From positions 1 to 64,000 of the forward strand of contig CALFYV010000090.1 of NCBI GenBank assembly GCA_937952395.1: a DNA stretch of 64,000 nucleotides. The letters are read 5' to 3'. The notes beneath the pieces were generated by a model. That model saw only the letters and a program-made list of their open reading frames with translations, had not been told where the DNA came from and did no database searches. The translations under genes were made by a program, and so were the position numbers. Every line of letters begins with the position of its first letter. Positions within the stretch are counted from its first letter, which is position 1. Positions 56,900 to 64,000 of the stretch are shown in pieces. The DNA comes from an uncultured Bacteriovoracaceae bacterium (GTDB lineage: Bacteria > Bdellovibrionota > Bacteriovoracia > Bacteriovoracales > Bacteriovoracaceae).

Positions 56900-59356
56900 A
56901 TGCTAAGTTTTTATGAATTTATAGAAAAGAAAAAGAACCAAGAACAAATGTCGGAGACACAGCTTGGATTCGGAAAATTTAGTGATAGGGATGTCCAAGA
57001 CATTCCAAAACCCTATCTACAATGGGTTTTGAAGAATGTTGAATGGTTGCGCCCAGAACTTCGAGCAGAAATCGAAGCCAAATTAGGCAGTGTCTCTCAG
57101 ACCCAATCAGGCCCGCCCCAACGGCAGCAACCAGCAGCTACCCAGACTTGGGTTTTAAGCAAAGTAATTGCAGATAATCAATTTGGATTATCTCCTGGAA
57201 CCAAAGTGGCATTATCTAAAACCAATCAGGGCAATTGGAATTTTGTCACTCTTGATGTTGCTAAAAAAAGAGGCATCTTGCCCGGCAACATGGTTGCTCA
57301 GATCGTTCAATCAGAACGAGATGCCCAGGGCAGACCGATCACTTCTCAAAACTTGGCTGATCTCTTTCCAACAAAGCAAAAAGATAAAAAACAATCTCCG
57401 CTCATTCCTGATGATTTAATGAGCGAAGAACAAGATAAAATTGATAAAAGATTTGAACAATTAATAAACAATCCTGACCAATCGCACATTATGATCAGTG
57501 CTTTGGCAGGAAGCGGAAAGACCACCATGCTTAAACACTTAGCATGGAAATATGGAAGTCCGCAACAAAAATGGCTCTACTTAGTGTTTAATACAAAAAA
57601 CAAAGTAGAAGCTACTCAAAAATTCCCTTCATTCGTTGATGTTAAAACCACTAACGGATTTCTAGGCGAAGTCTTAAGAGATAAAAAGAATATAAATAAA
57701 ATACCTCAAACTGAACGTATGGTCAATCTTTCCAAATACAAAGGAAAAAGAGGAGATGATTCTAATACCGCTGGCCTAGAAAAAGCACGTATCATCGTAG
57801 ACGGACCAGAATTCAACAGTCTAATGAAGCAATTTCACATCCCTGAAAAAGTGGATGCATATGAATATGGATCAATATCCAAAACAGTTAACAGCCTTTT
57901 GCGTGGTATCAGATACACGTTTAAAGAACAAGTTTTGACCCTGGCTGGTTTGGCTAAATCCTTTGCTCTCGATCCTAGAAAAAGTTTAGATGAAGGTATT
58001 CAAAAAATTCTAGATAATTATGACTTTGATACCGAACTGTCTGACATTAAAGAAAGAATAGCAAAATATTCTGGTAGTTTTAGAAGCGAAGCCACAGATG
58101 CATTGAATGATGCTATGGGTATCGATTTCATGCAAAAAGATTACAAGGACGAAATTGTTGAGGCCGCTAAGTGGCTAATGAACTCTACTATGCCAGGCGG
58201 TACTTCTCAGAAATATAAAAAAGGCTCAACAGAACATGATTTAGGGCAGTTCAGAGATTTCAATGATGATCTTTGGTTCGCCGCTATTCATGGAGATGAA
58301 ATTGTTTGGCCAAAATATGATATCGTTTTAGCAGATGAAGTACAGGACTTCAACGAAGCACAAAAGATCATGTTGAAAAAACTACATGATGCTGGTGCTA
58401 AGATCGTAGCTGTCGGGGACAGCAACCAATCGATTTATCGCTTCAGAGGCGCAGATTCAGAAGCCTTTGATAATATTTCCAACCAACTTACCGATTTATC
58501 TAAAGATAAAAACGTAGTTCACAGACTCACTACCAACTTCCGCTCCAGAAAAGCCATCTTGGATTTTGCCAATGATGAAACTCATGTCAAAGACCTTAAG
58601 GGACGGAAGTTTAATGATGATTACGAAGGTGCTGTCACCAAATTTGAAAAACAATATGATGATGCCTTTGAAGAGTTGAAAGCAGAACAGGCCCAAGGAG
58701 AAAGAAAGCCCACAGCATTTATTTCTCGAACAAATGAGCCGCTAGTTCACGCAGCCCTTAAATTATTGGGTGCAGGAATTCCATTCATGATCGTTGGAAA
58801 AGATATTGCCAAGGATTTGAGCAAACACATCAGAAAAATTATTGCTCGATTCAGAATCAATGATCAAGATGACGCTGATTATTTAAGCGAAAGAATGAAA
58901 GAATTTCATCAGGAAGAGCAACAGGCTCATGAGGGCAAAAGCACCAAGAAAGCTTATTTACATGGGCTTGGCGAAGTAACCGATGCTATTACATCGGCTA
59001 TCAACCAATTCAGCCAAGACAATGAAGGCGGCACAGTAAAAGAATTTCTAAGATGGTTGTCAGAGAGGCTTGGTGGATTAGACGTTCAGGAGAACGAAAA
59101 AGAATTAAAAGAATATCAAAGGAAACTAGCTGAGGAAAATCCTGTTGTATTGACTACAGCACATCGTTCTAAAGGACTAGAATTTCCTAGAGTTTTCATT
59201 TTGAGATATGATCTTTTTCCACATAAAAAAGCCAAACGGCCAGCAGACTTGCAACAGGAAGAGAATAGTAAATATGTCGCTATAACGAGAGCAGAAGATG
59301 AGCTACATATTATTGACCCTGAGTCTGAGCCCGGTAGTAAAAAGGGCAAAGAATAA
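56900..59356 (+). CDS. UvrD/Rep-like SF1 helicase with shared N-terminal motif
   Basis: 818 residues. Walker A ALAGSGKT (201-208), Walker B DIVLADEVQDF, motif III VAVGDSNQSIYRFRGAD, motif V/VI VLTTAHRSKGLEFPRV and YVAITRAEDELHI are all present, so it is a 3'-5' helicase of the UvrD/PcrA group. The N-terminus begins MLSFYEFIEKKKNQEQ, the shared peptide, followed by 150 residues of non-helicase sequence including a Gln/Pro linker. It may be carried in the virion and help DNA entry, inferred. Confidence 0.9.
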   Translation: MLSFYEFIEKKKNQEQMSETQLGFGKFSDRDVQDIPKPYLQWVLKNVEWLRPELRAEIEAKLGSVSQTQSGPPQRQQPAATQTWVLSKVIADNQFGLSPGTKVALSKTNQGNWNFVTLDVAKKRGILPGNMVAQIVQSERDAQGRPITSQNLADLFPTKQKDKKQSPLIPDDLMSEEQDKIDKRFEQLINNPDQSHIMISALAGSGKTTMLKHLAWKYGSPQQKWLYLVFNTKNKVEATQKFPSFVDVKTTNGFLGEVLRDKKNINKIPQTERMVNLSKYKGKRGDDSNTAGLEKARIIVDGPEFNSLMKQFHIPEKVDAYEYGSISKTVNSLLRGIRYTFKEQVLTLAGLAKSFALDPRKSLDEGIQKILDNYDFDTELSDIKERIAKYSGSFRSEATDALNDAMGIDFMQKDYKDEIVEAAKWLMNSTMPGGTSQKYKKGSTEHDLGQFRDFNDDLWFAAIHGDEIVWPKYDIVLADEVQDFNEAQKIMLKKLHDAGAKIVAVGDSNQSIYRFRGADSEAFDNISNQLTDLSKDKNVVHRLTTNFRSRKAILDFANDETHVKDLKGRKFNDDYEGAVTKFEKQYDDAFEELKAEQAQGERKPTAFISRTNEPLVHAALKLLGAGIPFMIVGKDIAKDLSKHIRKIIARFRINDQDDADYLSERMKEFHQEEQQAHEGKSTKKAYLHGLGEVTDAITSAINQFSQDNEGGTVKEFLRWLSERLGGLDVQENEKELKEYQRKLAEENPVVLTTAHRSKGLEFPRVFILRYDLFPHKKAKRPADLQQEENSKYVAITRAEDELHIIDPESEPGSKKGKE

Positions 59357-59361
59357 TTAAA

Positions 59362-59922
59362 TTATTCAAAGAAGAATTTATCCGGTCTTTTTAATAAAGA
59401 TTTGAATAACACGCCGGTCCATCCGTTATATTTCAAATATATCCCTGTAACTTCTCCAATATCTTCATCTCGAATAAAAACTACCTTGTCTTTTCGATCC
59501 TTACTCCATACCAACATGGGCTTTTTGCCAGACCGACCAGCATCGTCCGTGGCTTGCTGTAAGAATTCATCCAATTCTCTACATTTGCCTGTAAAACAAT
59601 TGAACAGATCAATGTCGTTGTAGCCCTTCTTGGACTCGATGACAAATTTAAAATTAATCGGCGCAACTATGTCGCCAACAAAAGTGTCCAGAGCGTGTTT
59701 TGGCAAATTGACATTCTGCCCCCAGCGATTGCCGGAACCTACGGTGCGTGAAAAACCCCCTCCAGAGGGGTTCTCGGCTATTAGTTTGGCAAAGCGTTTA
59801 TTAAGATCGTTGATTACTTGCCGCTCGCCTCTTTTACCTTTGACACCAGACTTTATTTTCTTTTTTTTATTTAAATTTTGTGTAATATCTTCGATGTCAA
59901 GGTCATCTTCATGATTTCCCAT
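59362..59922 (-). CDS. Hjc-like PD-(D/E)XK nuclease
   Basis: 186 residues. KGKRGERQVINDLNKRFAKLI, SRTVGSGNRWG, DTFVGDIVAP and FKFVIESKKGY give the E...D...ExK order of Holliday-junction resolvases of the archaeal Hjc type. An acidic and lysine-rich N-terminus precedes it. Probably resolves branched replication or packaging intermediates. Ends 5 bases from the convergent helicase. Confidence 0.7.
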   Translation of the reverse strand: MGNHEDDLDIEDITQNLNKKKKIKSGVKGKRGERQVINDLNKRFAKLIAENPSGGGFSRTVGSGNRWGQNVNLPKHALDTFVGDIVAPINFKFVIESKKGYNDIDLFNCFTGKCRELDEFLQQATDDAGRSGKKPMLVWSKDRKDKVVFIRDEDIGEVTGIYLKYNGWTGVLFKSLLKRPDKFFFE

Positions 59923-59934
59923 ACAATAATATAG

Positions 59935-59942
59935 TATAAATA
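59935..59942 (+). promoter_or_regulatory. TATAAATA box without a gene
   Basis: TATAAATACTACATT (59935-59949) is the closest match in the window to the T4 late element, with the same -ctac- linker as the box at 40749, but ATT replaces ATG and no frame of use follows. It points into the 3' end of the amidotransferase gene. Confidence 0.35.
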
Positions 59943-59947
59943 CTACA

Positions 59948-61228
59948 TTATTTATAATTTTTAATTAGGCGAATAGAGCCTTCTAGGTCAAGCTCTAAGG
60001 TTTCAATTTGTTTATGGGTTTCTTGAAGCTCTTGCATGGTCAGCCTGCCTTCTTTTTGCTTCTCTTTGAGAGCTTCTATCACATCCTCTAACACCTTGTA
60101 GATATCATCACAAGCATCTTTCAATTTGTCGATGCCATCAGTAAGGTTCTCATAATTACTCACGAGCGTATCATAATCGTCTTCATCGAAACTGTTATTA
60201 TAGCCATTGTTGCTAGTATAACCATTGCCGTAATATCTGTTGGCATATCCCTCATTTTTATACTTCTTCTCTTTCTTAGTTCCAATAAGCTCTTCCTGTT
60301 CATCCAGTTTAGTTAAAATATCTGTTACTGGGGGTCTTTGAGGAATCTTGATTTGCTCACCTTCGTGATTCCAAACATGTCTTCCGGTAGTGGTAATATC
60401 ATATTTCTTAATTTTAGAAACATGAGGATTATCCTGAGAACAGGAGAGCATCCAAAGTTCTTCTGTGGGCATTTCCACTAATTTAATTCTATTCTTAAAC
60501 ACCTTATGCAGACCAGATGCATGGAATGCAATGCTCCATATTTCAGGCGTAGAACAGAAAAATATCTGACCTAGTTCTTTTCTCATATCCACAAGCCAGA
60601 GACTTCTGTGCTTATTTCTGAAGAGAAACAATTGACGAAGGTCATCATTAACCCTCTCACCAATGGCTACAGCCATGTGTCCTTTGTCAATATAAGACCA
60701 AATATCACGCAATCCCATTAAACGATTGCAGATATGCTCTTCAGATTCGTTTTCTAGAAAAGAAATACAATCTTCTTGCTTATAGTGTTGACCTGCTTCA
60801 AAAATTCTCAATAATACTTCAGAATCACACCTAGAAAAGACTTCATATCTTTTCGTCAAAGCATTATATTCTATATCTGGAATACGTCCGTTATGGACTA
60901 ATCCAATTGATTTACAAGAAGATGTAAAGGGGTGATTGTTTCTGTTATCTCTTGGGGCACCTACACCTGTGGACGCACCACGGGCGTGAACCAAAAGCAT
61001 ATTAAGATTAATTCCATCAATCAAATCCTTCCAAACAGATTTTTTGATAAAATCTGAGGATTTAATTGGTTCTTTGTGATAAACAATAGACCCAGCATCT
61101 TCTTCTGTGCCCCAATATCCAGCGGCATCTATGCCTCTGATTTCGGACTCGGCAAAAAGTTGAGTAACTAGTCTGAAGGATAAATTATAGTTTTTACTGT
61201 AACCGATAAAGCCAGCAATTCCGCACAA
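59948..61228 (-). CDS. class II glutamine amidotransferase
   Basis: 426 residues from a TTG start at 61228: AGGAG lies eight bases before it, and this start makes the catalytic Cys residue 2 (MCGIAGF), as the family requires. AESEIRGIDAAGYWG, LLVHARGASTGVGAPRDNRNNHPF, IGLVHNG and RCDSEVLLRI match the GlmS/asparagine synthetase glutaminase domain. The C-terminal 130 residues are Asn/Tyr/Gly-rich then coiled coil, with no synthase domain, so ammonia must be passed to another enzyme, perhaps the amidoligase at 12827. Confidence 0.85.
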   Translation of the reverse strand: MCGIAGFIGYSKNYNLSFRLVTQLFAESEIRGIDAAGYWGTEEDAGSIVYHKEPIKSSDFIKKSVWKDLIDGINLNMLLVHARGASTGVGAPRDNRNNHPFTSSCKSIGLVHNGRIPDIEYNALTKRYEVFSRCDSEVLLRIFEAGQHYKQEDCISFLENESEEHICNRLMGLRDIWSYIDKGHMAVAIGERVNDDLRQLFLFRNKHRSLWLVDMRKELGQIFFCSTPEIWSIAFHASGLHKVFKNRIKLVEMPTEELWMLSCSQDNPHVSKIKKYDITTTGRHVWNHEGEQIKIPQRPPVTDILTKLDEQEELIGTKKEKKYKNEGYANRYYGNGYTSNNGYNNSFDEDDYDTLVSNYENLTDGIDKLKDACDDIYKVLEDVIEALKEKQKEGRLTMQELQETHKQIETLELDLEGSIRLIKNYK

Positions 61229-61230
61229 GG

Positions 61231-61491
61231 CTAGTTCTCCTGTTCCCAAGTAATACCGGGAATGTCTGAATAAACTATAAATGAATAACTATGATCCGGG
61301 TAGACCGTATCTTTTGGTTTGGGCAGGCCAAGTTCATCAAGCAACATTTCTACGATTGAAGCAATGTTCAATGTAACCACACCTAATTCTCCAATCGGTT
61401 CTGGTTCTGGTAAACCTTGAACCCACTGTTTTTCTGATTTGGCAGCTTTGTTAAGCCAATAATTTCCTGATTCTCGATACTTAGGTGACAT
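61231..61491 (-). CDS. hypothetical 86-residue protein
   Basis: Ends 2 bases before the amidotransferase start and carries its ribosome site. Has Trp and Pro-rich N-terminal half (NYWLNKAAKSEKQWVQGLPEPEP) and a GVVTLNIASIVEMLLDELGLPKP helix. No family recognised. Confidence 0.55.
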   Translation of the reverse strand: MSPKYRESGNYWLNKAAKSEKQWVQGLPEPEPIGELGVVTLNIASIVEMLLDELGLPKPKDTVYPDHSYSFIVYSDIPGITWEQEN

Positions 61492-61559
61492 AAATTGTAA
61501 TCCTCCCCTATGTGTTTGAAAATAGCATTTTGAGAAACTGTTTTTTGCAAAACCATAAA

Positions 61560-62153
61560 CTACATTTGGGGCGGTTGTCCCGATTGTAGCATATCTGGTT
61601 GGCCGGGCATAGGGGGCATTCCCATTCCTTGCTGCGGCATAGGTTGTGGCATTCCTTGGGGTTGCGCTTGAGGCTGCATTGGGGGTTGTTCTTGTGGCGG
61701 CTGTTGCTGTTCGGGCGGCTGTTCTTGTTGTCCCTGAGGATCAGCCATGTTTTCACCCGGTTCTTCTGTTTCGGGCTCCTCGCCTCCTGGAGGGGTTGCT
61801 AACGAATTAGCCGGTGTGCCTAATTTAGAGGCAACCTGTTCAAGCTCATTTGTAACTGAAGGTAGGATTTCTTCTAAATCTCCTTTTTCTTCAATTGATC
61901 GTGCAATGGCCGCACCAGCTTTTTGAATGTCTTTTAAATATTTTTCTTCTTTTTTTGACCATGTGCTATGTAAGACTGATCGGATTTGATCAACAATTCT
62001 TTCAGCATTAGCAGTAACTTGACGACGCCCCATACCTTCACTATTCTGTTGAAGATCATGAAGAGATGTAAGCACATCTCCTATACGTTGTCCAAGGTAG
62101 AATTTGTTCTCGTTTAAGAGAAAATCTTTAAAACTAATTTTACTTAATGCCAT
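61560..62153 (-). CDS. protein with shared N-terminal motif and Gln/Pro-rich tail
   Basis: 197 residues. MALSKISFKDFLLNENKFYLGQRI has the shared peptide with L-N-E. Residues 20-105 are helical, and the last 80 are Gln/Pro/Met repeats (EQPPEQQQPPQEQPP, PQPMPQQGMGMPPMPGQP). The pattern suits an internal head or scaffold-associated protein. Sits between the CTP synthase cluster and the amidotransferase. Confidence 0.65.
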   Translation of the reverse strand: MALSKISFKDFLLNENKFYLGQRIGDVLTSLHDLQQNSEGMGRRQVTANAERIVDQIRSVLHSTWSKKEEKYLKDIQKAGAAIARSIEEKGDLEEILPSVTNELEQVASKLGTPANSLATPPGGEEPETEEPGENMADPQGQQEQPPEQQQPPQEQPPMQPQAQPQGMPQPMPQQGMGMPPMPGQPDMLQSGQPPQM

Positions 62154-62160
62154 TTATATC

Positions 62161-62436
62161 CTACGTATACAAAGAAACTATTTCATATCCATCAAATCGC
62201 CATACTTCCTCATCTTCATCTTTTCGGAATTTGGTTGATAGATAGGTAATTTTTATCCATTGAATATAATTTCTATAATGCATATTTCTGTTAAGAAAAT
62301 CAACTTGCAAATCTGTCATATCTTTCAGCAAGTCTTCACTAGATTCAAAATAAGAGTCGATATAGGGTTCAAAAAGAATATTTAAATCTTCTATTAGAGA
62401 TTTGATTGTGTCAATTGTTAACCAGTAGTTTCCCAT
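62161..62436 (-). CDS. hypothetical 91-residue protein
   Basis: Helical and acidic (IDTIKSLIEDLNILFEPYIDSYFESSEDLLKDMTDLQVDFLNRNMHYRNYIQWIKI) with a short basic turn and FRKDEDEEVWRFDGYEIVSLYT end. It begins immediately after CTP synthase. No family recognised. Confidence 0.55.
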   Translation of the reverse strand: MGNYWLTIDTIKSLIEDLNILFEPYIDSYFESSEDLLKDMTDLQVDFLNRNMHYRNYIQWIKITYLSTKFRKDEDEEVWRFDGYEIVSLYT

Positions 62437-64000
62437 TTATTTTGCCTTGGATGCAGTAATTAATGCTTTAAATAATGGTGCTGCCTCCATTAATTTACTT
62501 TTAAATTCTGGGTGTGCTTGTGTCCCAATAAAAAATGGATGCAACTCCTTCTCTAGCTCCATGATTTCTATTAAACCAGTCTCGGGATTCCTTCCAGAAA
62601 CAAAAAACCCATTTTGTTTTAATTCTTTCTCGTATTCTGGATTTACTTCATATCTATGCCTGTGACGTTCGCTTATTATACGTTTATTATAACATTCATA
62701 AGCCATCGTATCTTCAACCAATTCACAATCATAAGCACCTAATCTCATTGTGCCTAATTTTTTGGTTAAATTCTCCTGTCCTTTAACATAGTGTATCACG
62801 GGATTTTTCGTATTTTTATCAAATTCTACACTATTGGCGTCCTTGTGTTTCAACACATTTCTAGCGAACTCGATAACCGCACATTGTAAACCCAAACAAA
62901 TTCCCAAAAAGGGGATTTTTCTCTTTCTTATATATTTAATAGCAATTATTTTCCCCTCAACTCCACGCCTATCAAAACCTCCTGGAACTATTGCTGCATC
63001 TATTTCGAGACCGCTTAACACCTTAGGACTTTCTTCGATATCTTCTGCATTAATCCATTTAATTTTTACTTGAACATCATTTGCTTTTGCGGCATGATAA
63101 AGGGCCTCTCTAATAGAGATATAAGCCTCATCAGAATTATCATATTTGCCAAAAATTCCAACTGCAACAGTGTCTTTATGTGTTTTTTCCACCAAGTCAC
63201 GATAGGCACCAATTCTACAAGCATTTCTCTTTAATCGGAATTTATCTACGATTAAATCGTCAACTTGTCGATTATAAAATTCAATTGCAACTTTATAGAT
63301 TGTATCTACATCGGGTGCATCAAAAATATTGGTTTTTGGAACGTTTGTGAGATTGCTAATTTTAGAAAGAAGTTTATCTGGTATTGGATGAGATACACGA
63401 CACATCAAAGCGTCAGGCTGGAGGCCGTAGCGTTGCAAATCTTTGACAGAGTTTTGAAGAGGTTTTGTTTTAAATTCTTTGATTGTATCTACCCAAAGAA
63501 TAGGGGCGACCATGATAATCATTACATCGTCGCCCTTCTTTTGTTTAAATTGTCTTATCGCTTCATAAAATTGACCACTTTCGATATCGCCTACAGTGCC
63601 GCCAATTTCAGCTAAAACTATTTCATTATCCTTCCCTAATTCTTCTAATCGTTCTTGAATCTTATCTGTAACATGTGGGACGATTTGAATGGTCTCGCCA
63701 AGCCACTTTCCTTCTGCTTGTTCTTCGATTAATTCTTTAAATAAAGTGCCGGAAGTGTAAATGTTTTTCCCTGAAGGTTCGAGGCCAGCAATTCTAGAGT
63801 AATGACCCAAGTCTAAATCTGTTTCTGTGCCATCGTCACAAAGAAAACATTCACCATGTTCTCTAGGTGCGATAATGCCTGCATCGACATTAAGATATGG
63901 ATCGAATTTCAATATTGAAATTCTATGACCACGTAATTTCATTAAAAGACCGATGCTAGCGGCGGCAACGCCTTTTCCACAACCACTGATAACGCCGCCG
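62437..64000 (-). CDS. pyrG: CTP synthase, N-terminus cut by window edge
   Basis: 521 residues visible; the frame continues past the ATG at 63942 to the window end and contains the P-loop GGVISGCGKGVAAAS. HGECFLCDDGTETDLDLGHYSR, IEEQAEGKWLGETIQIVPH and GGTVGDIES are synthetase-domain motifs; the C-terminal class I amidotransferase has FLGICLGLQ (nucleophile Cys), and AHPEF with the catalytic His. Converts UTP to CTP using glutamine. It would raise pyrimidine supply during infection. Confidence 0.95.
   Translation of the reverse strand, partial: GGVISGCGKGVAAASIGLLMKLRGHRISILKFDPYLNVDAGIIAPREHGECFLCDDGTETDLDLGHYSRIAGLEPSGKNIYTSGTLFKELIEEQAEGKWLGETIQIVPHVTDKIQERLEELGKDNEIVLAEIGGTVGDIESGQFYEAIRQFKQKKGDDVMIIMVAPILWVDTIKEFKTKPLQNSVKDLQRYGLQPDALMCRVSHPIPDKLLSKISNLTNVPKTNIFDAPDVDTIYKVAIEFYNRQVDDLIVDKFRLKRNACRIGAYRDLVEKTHKDTVAVGIFGKYDNSDEAYISIREALYHAAKANDVQVKIKWINAEDIEESPKVLSGLEIDAAIVPGGFDRRGVEGKIIAIKYIRKRKIPFLGICLGLQCAVIEFARNVLKHKDANSVEFDKNTKNPVIHYVKGQENLTKKLGTMRLGAYDCELVEDTMAYECYNKRIISERHRHRYEVNPEYEKELKQNGFFVSGRNPETGLIEIMELEKELHPFFIGTQAHPEFKSKLMEAAPLFKALITASKAK

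Noticed and set aside
61508..61802. Two frames overlapping the Gln/Pro-rich tail of the gene at 61560
   Set aside because: Both mirror the low-complexity coding sequence; neither has a ribosome site.
1..64000. tRNA genes and origin of replication
   Set aside because: I looked for T-loop and acceptor patterns and for clustered iterons and saw none convincing; a covariance-model tRNA search would be decisive.

Overview
The window looks like part of a large, AT-rich, T4-type (contractile-tailed) phage genome of about 64 kb of dense coding on both strands. The assignment rests on a set of virion and regulatory genes recognisable by family pattern: a gp13-like neck protein (35201), a probable gp14-like neck protein (41942), a gp15-like tail completion protein (43899), an 805-residue tail sheath (45102), two tail-tube paralogues (47552 and 48181), a gp26-type baseplate protein with a likely -1 frameshift extension (53243), and a gp55-like late sigma factor (48983). 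Genes overlap by 1-20 bases, no rRNA or tRNA gene was seen, and intrinsic terminators separate a few units. The host cannot be read directly. One membrane-anchored protein (9640) resembles a protein type I associate with Planctomycetes, which is only a hint.

Layout. 1-6334 (minus): metabolism and nucleic-acid enzymes (vWA protein, nicotinamidase-like hydrolase, family-4 uracil-DNA glycosylase, a frameshifted Nudix gene, RNA ligase, AAA+ ATPase) behind a sigma70-like promoter at 5827-5855. 6433-18765: small proteins, a TPR-glycosyltransferase, an epimerase, an alpha/beta hydrolase, an amidoligase-type gene, a putative structural protein, and a subtilisin-like protease carrying an intein. 18817-28835: a tightly coupled carbohydrate cluster (glycosyltransferase, DegT aminotransferase, two SDR epimerases, Stf0 sulfotransferase, methyltransferases, FkbH, acyl carrier protein, acyltransferase, VOC protein, GH130-like protein). 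28835-35151: small virion-type genes, an HNH endonuclease, an IS110-type transposase and two unusual 9-mer repeat arrays. 35201-49501: neck, tail and internal-head-like genes, two more endonucleases, late sigma factor. 49590-64000: glycosyltransferase, anchored M14 carboxypeptidase, baseplate genes, a UvrD-like helicase, a Hjc-like nuclease, a class-II glutamine amidotransferase and CTP synthase (cut by the window end).

Three features cut across the map. (1) About fourteen otherwise unrelated proteins start with the same short aromatic peptide, roughly [LIF]xF[KR]xWLxE, often containing LxE. This resembles the T4 capsid-targeting sequence and gp21 protease site, so these may be internal head or injected proteins. 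(2) Many first genes carry an NATAAATA-like box exactly 4 bases before ATG, fitting gp55-type late promoters that would give nearly leaderless mRNAs. (3) Two minus-strand transcription units end in a 3' array of alternating 9-mers (TGAAACCCA and TGCGAGCCA) at an 18-base period, followed by a terminator. One of these units is the IS110-type transposase. This array is the best candidate for an undescribed element.
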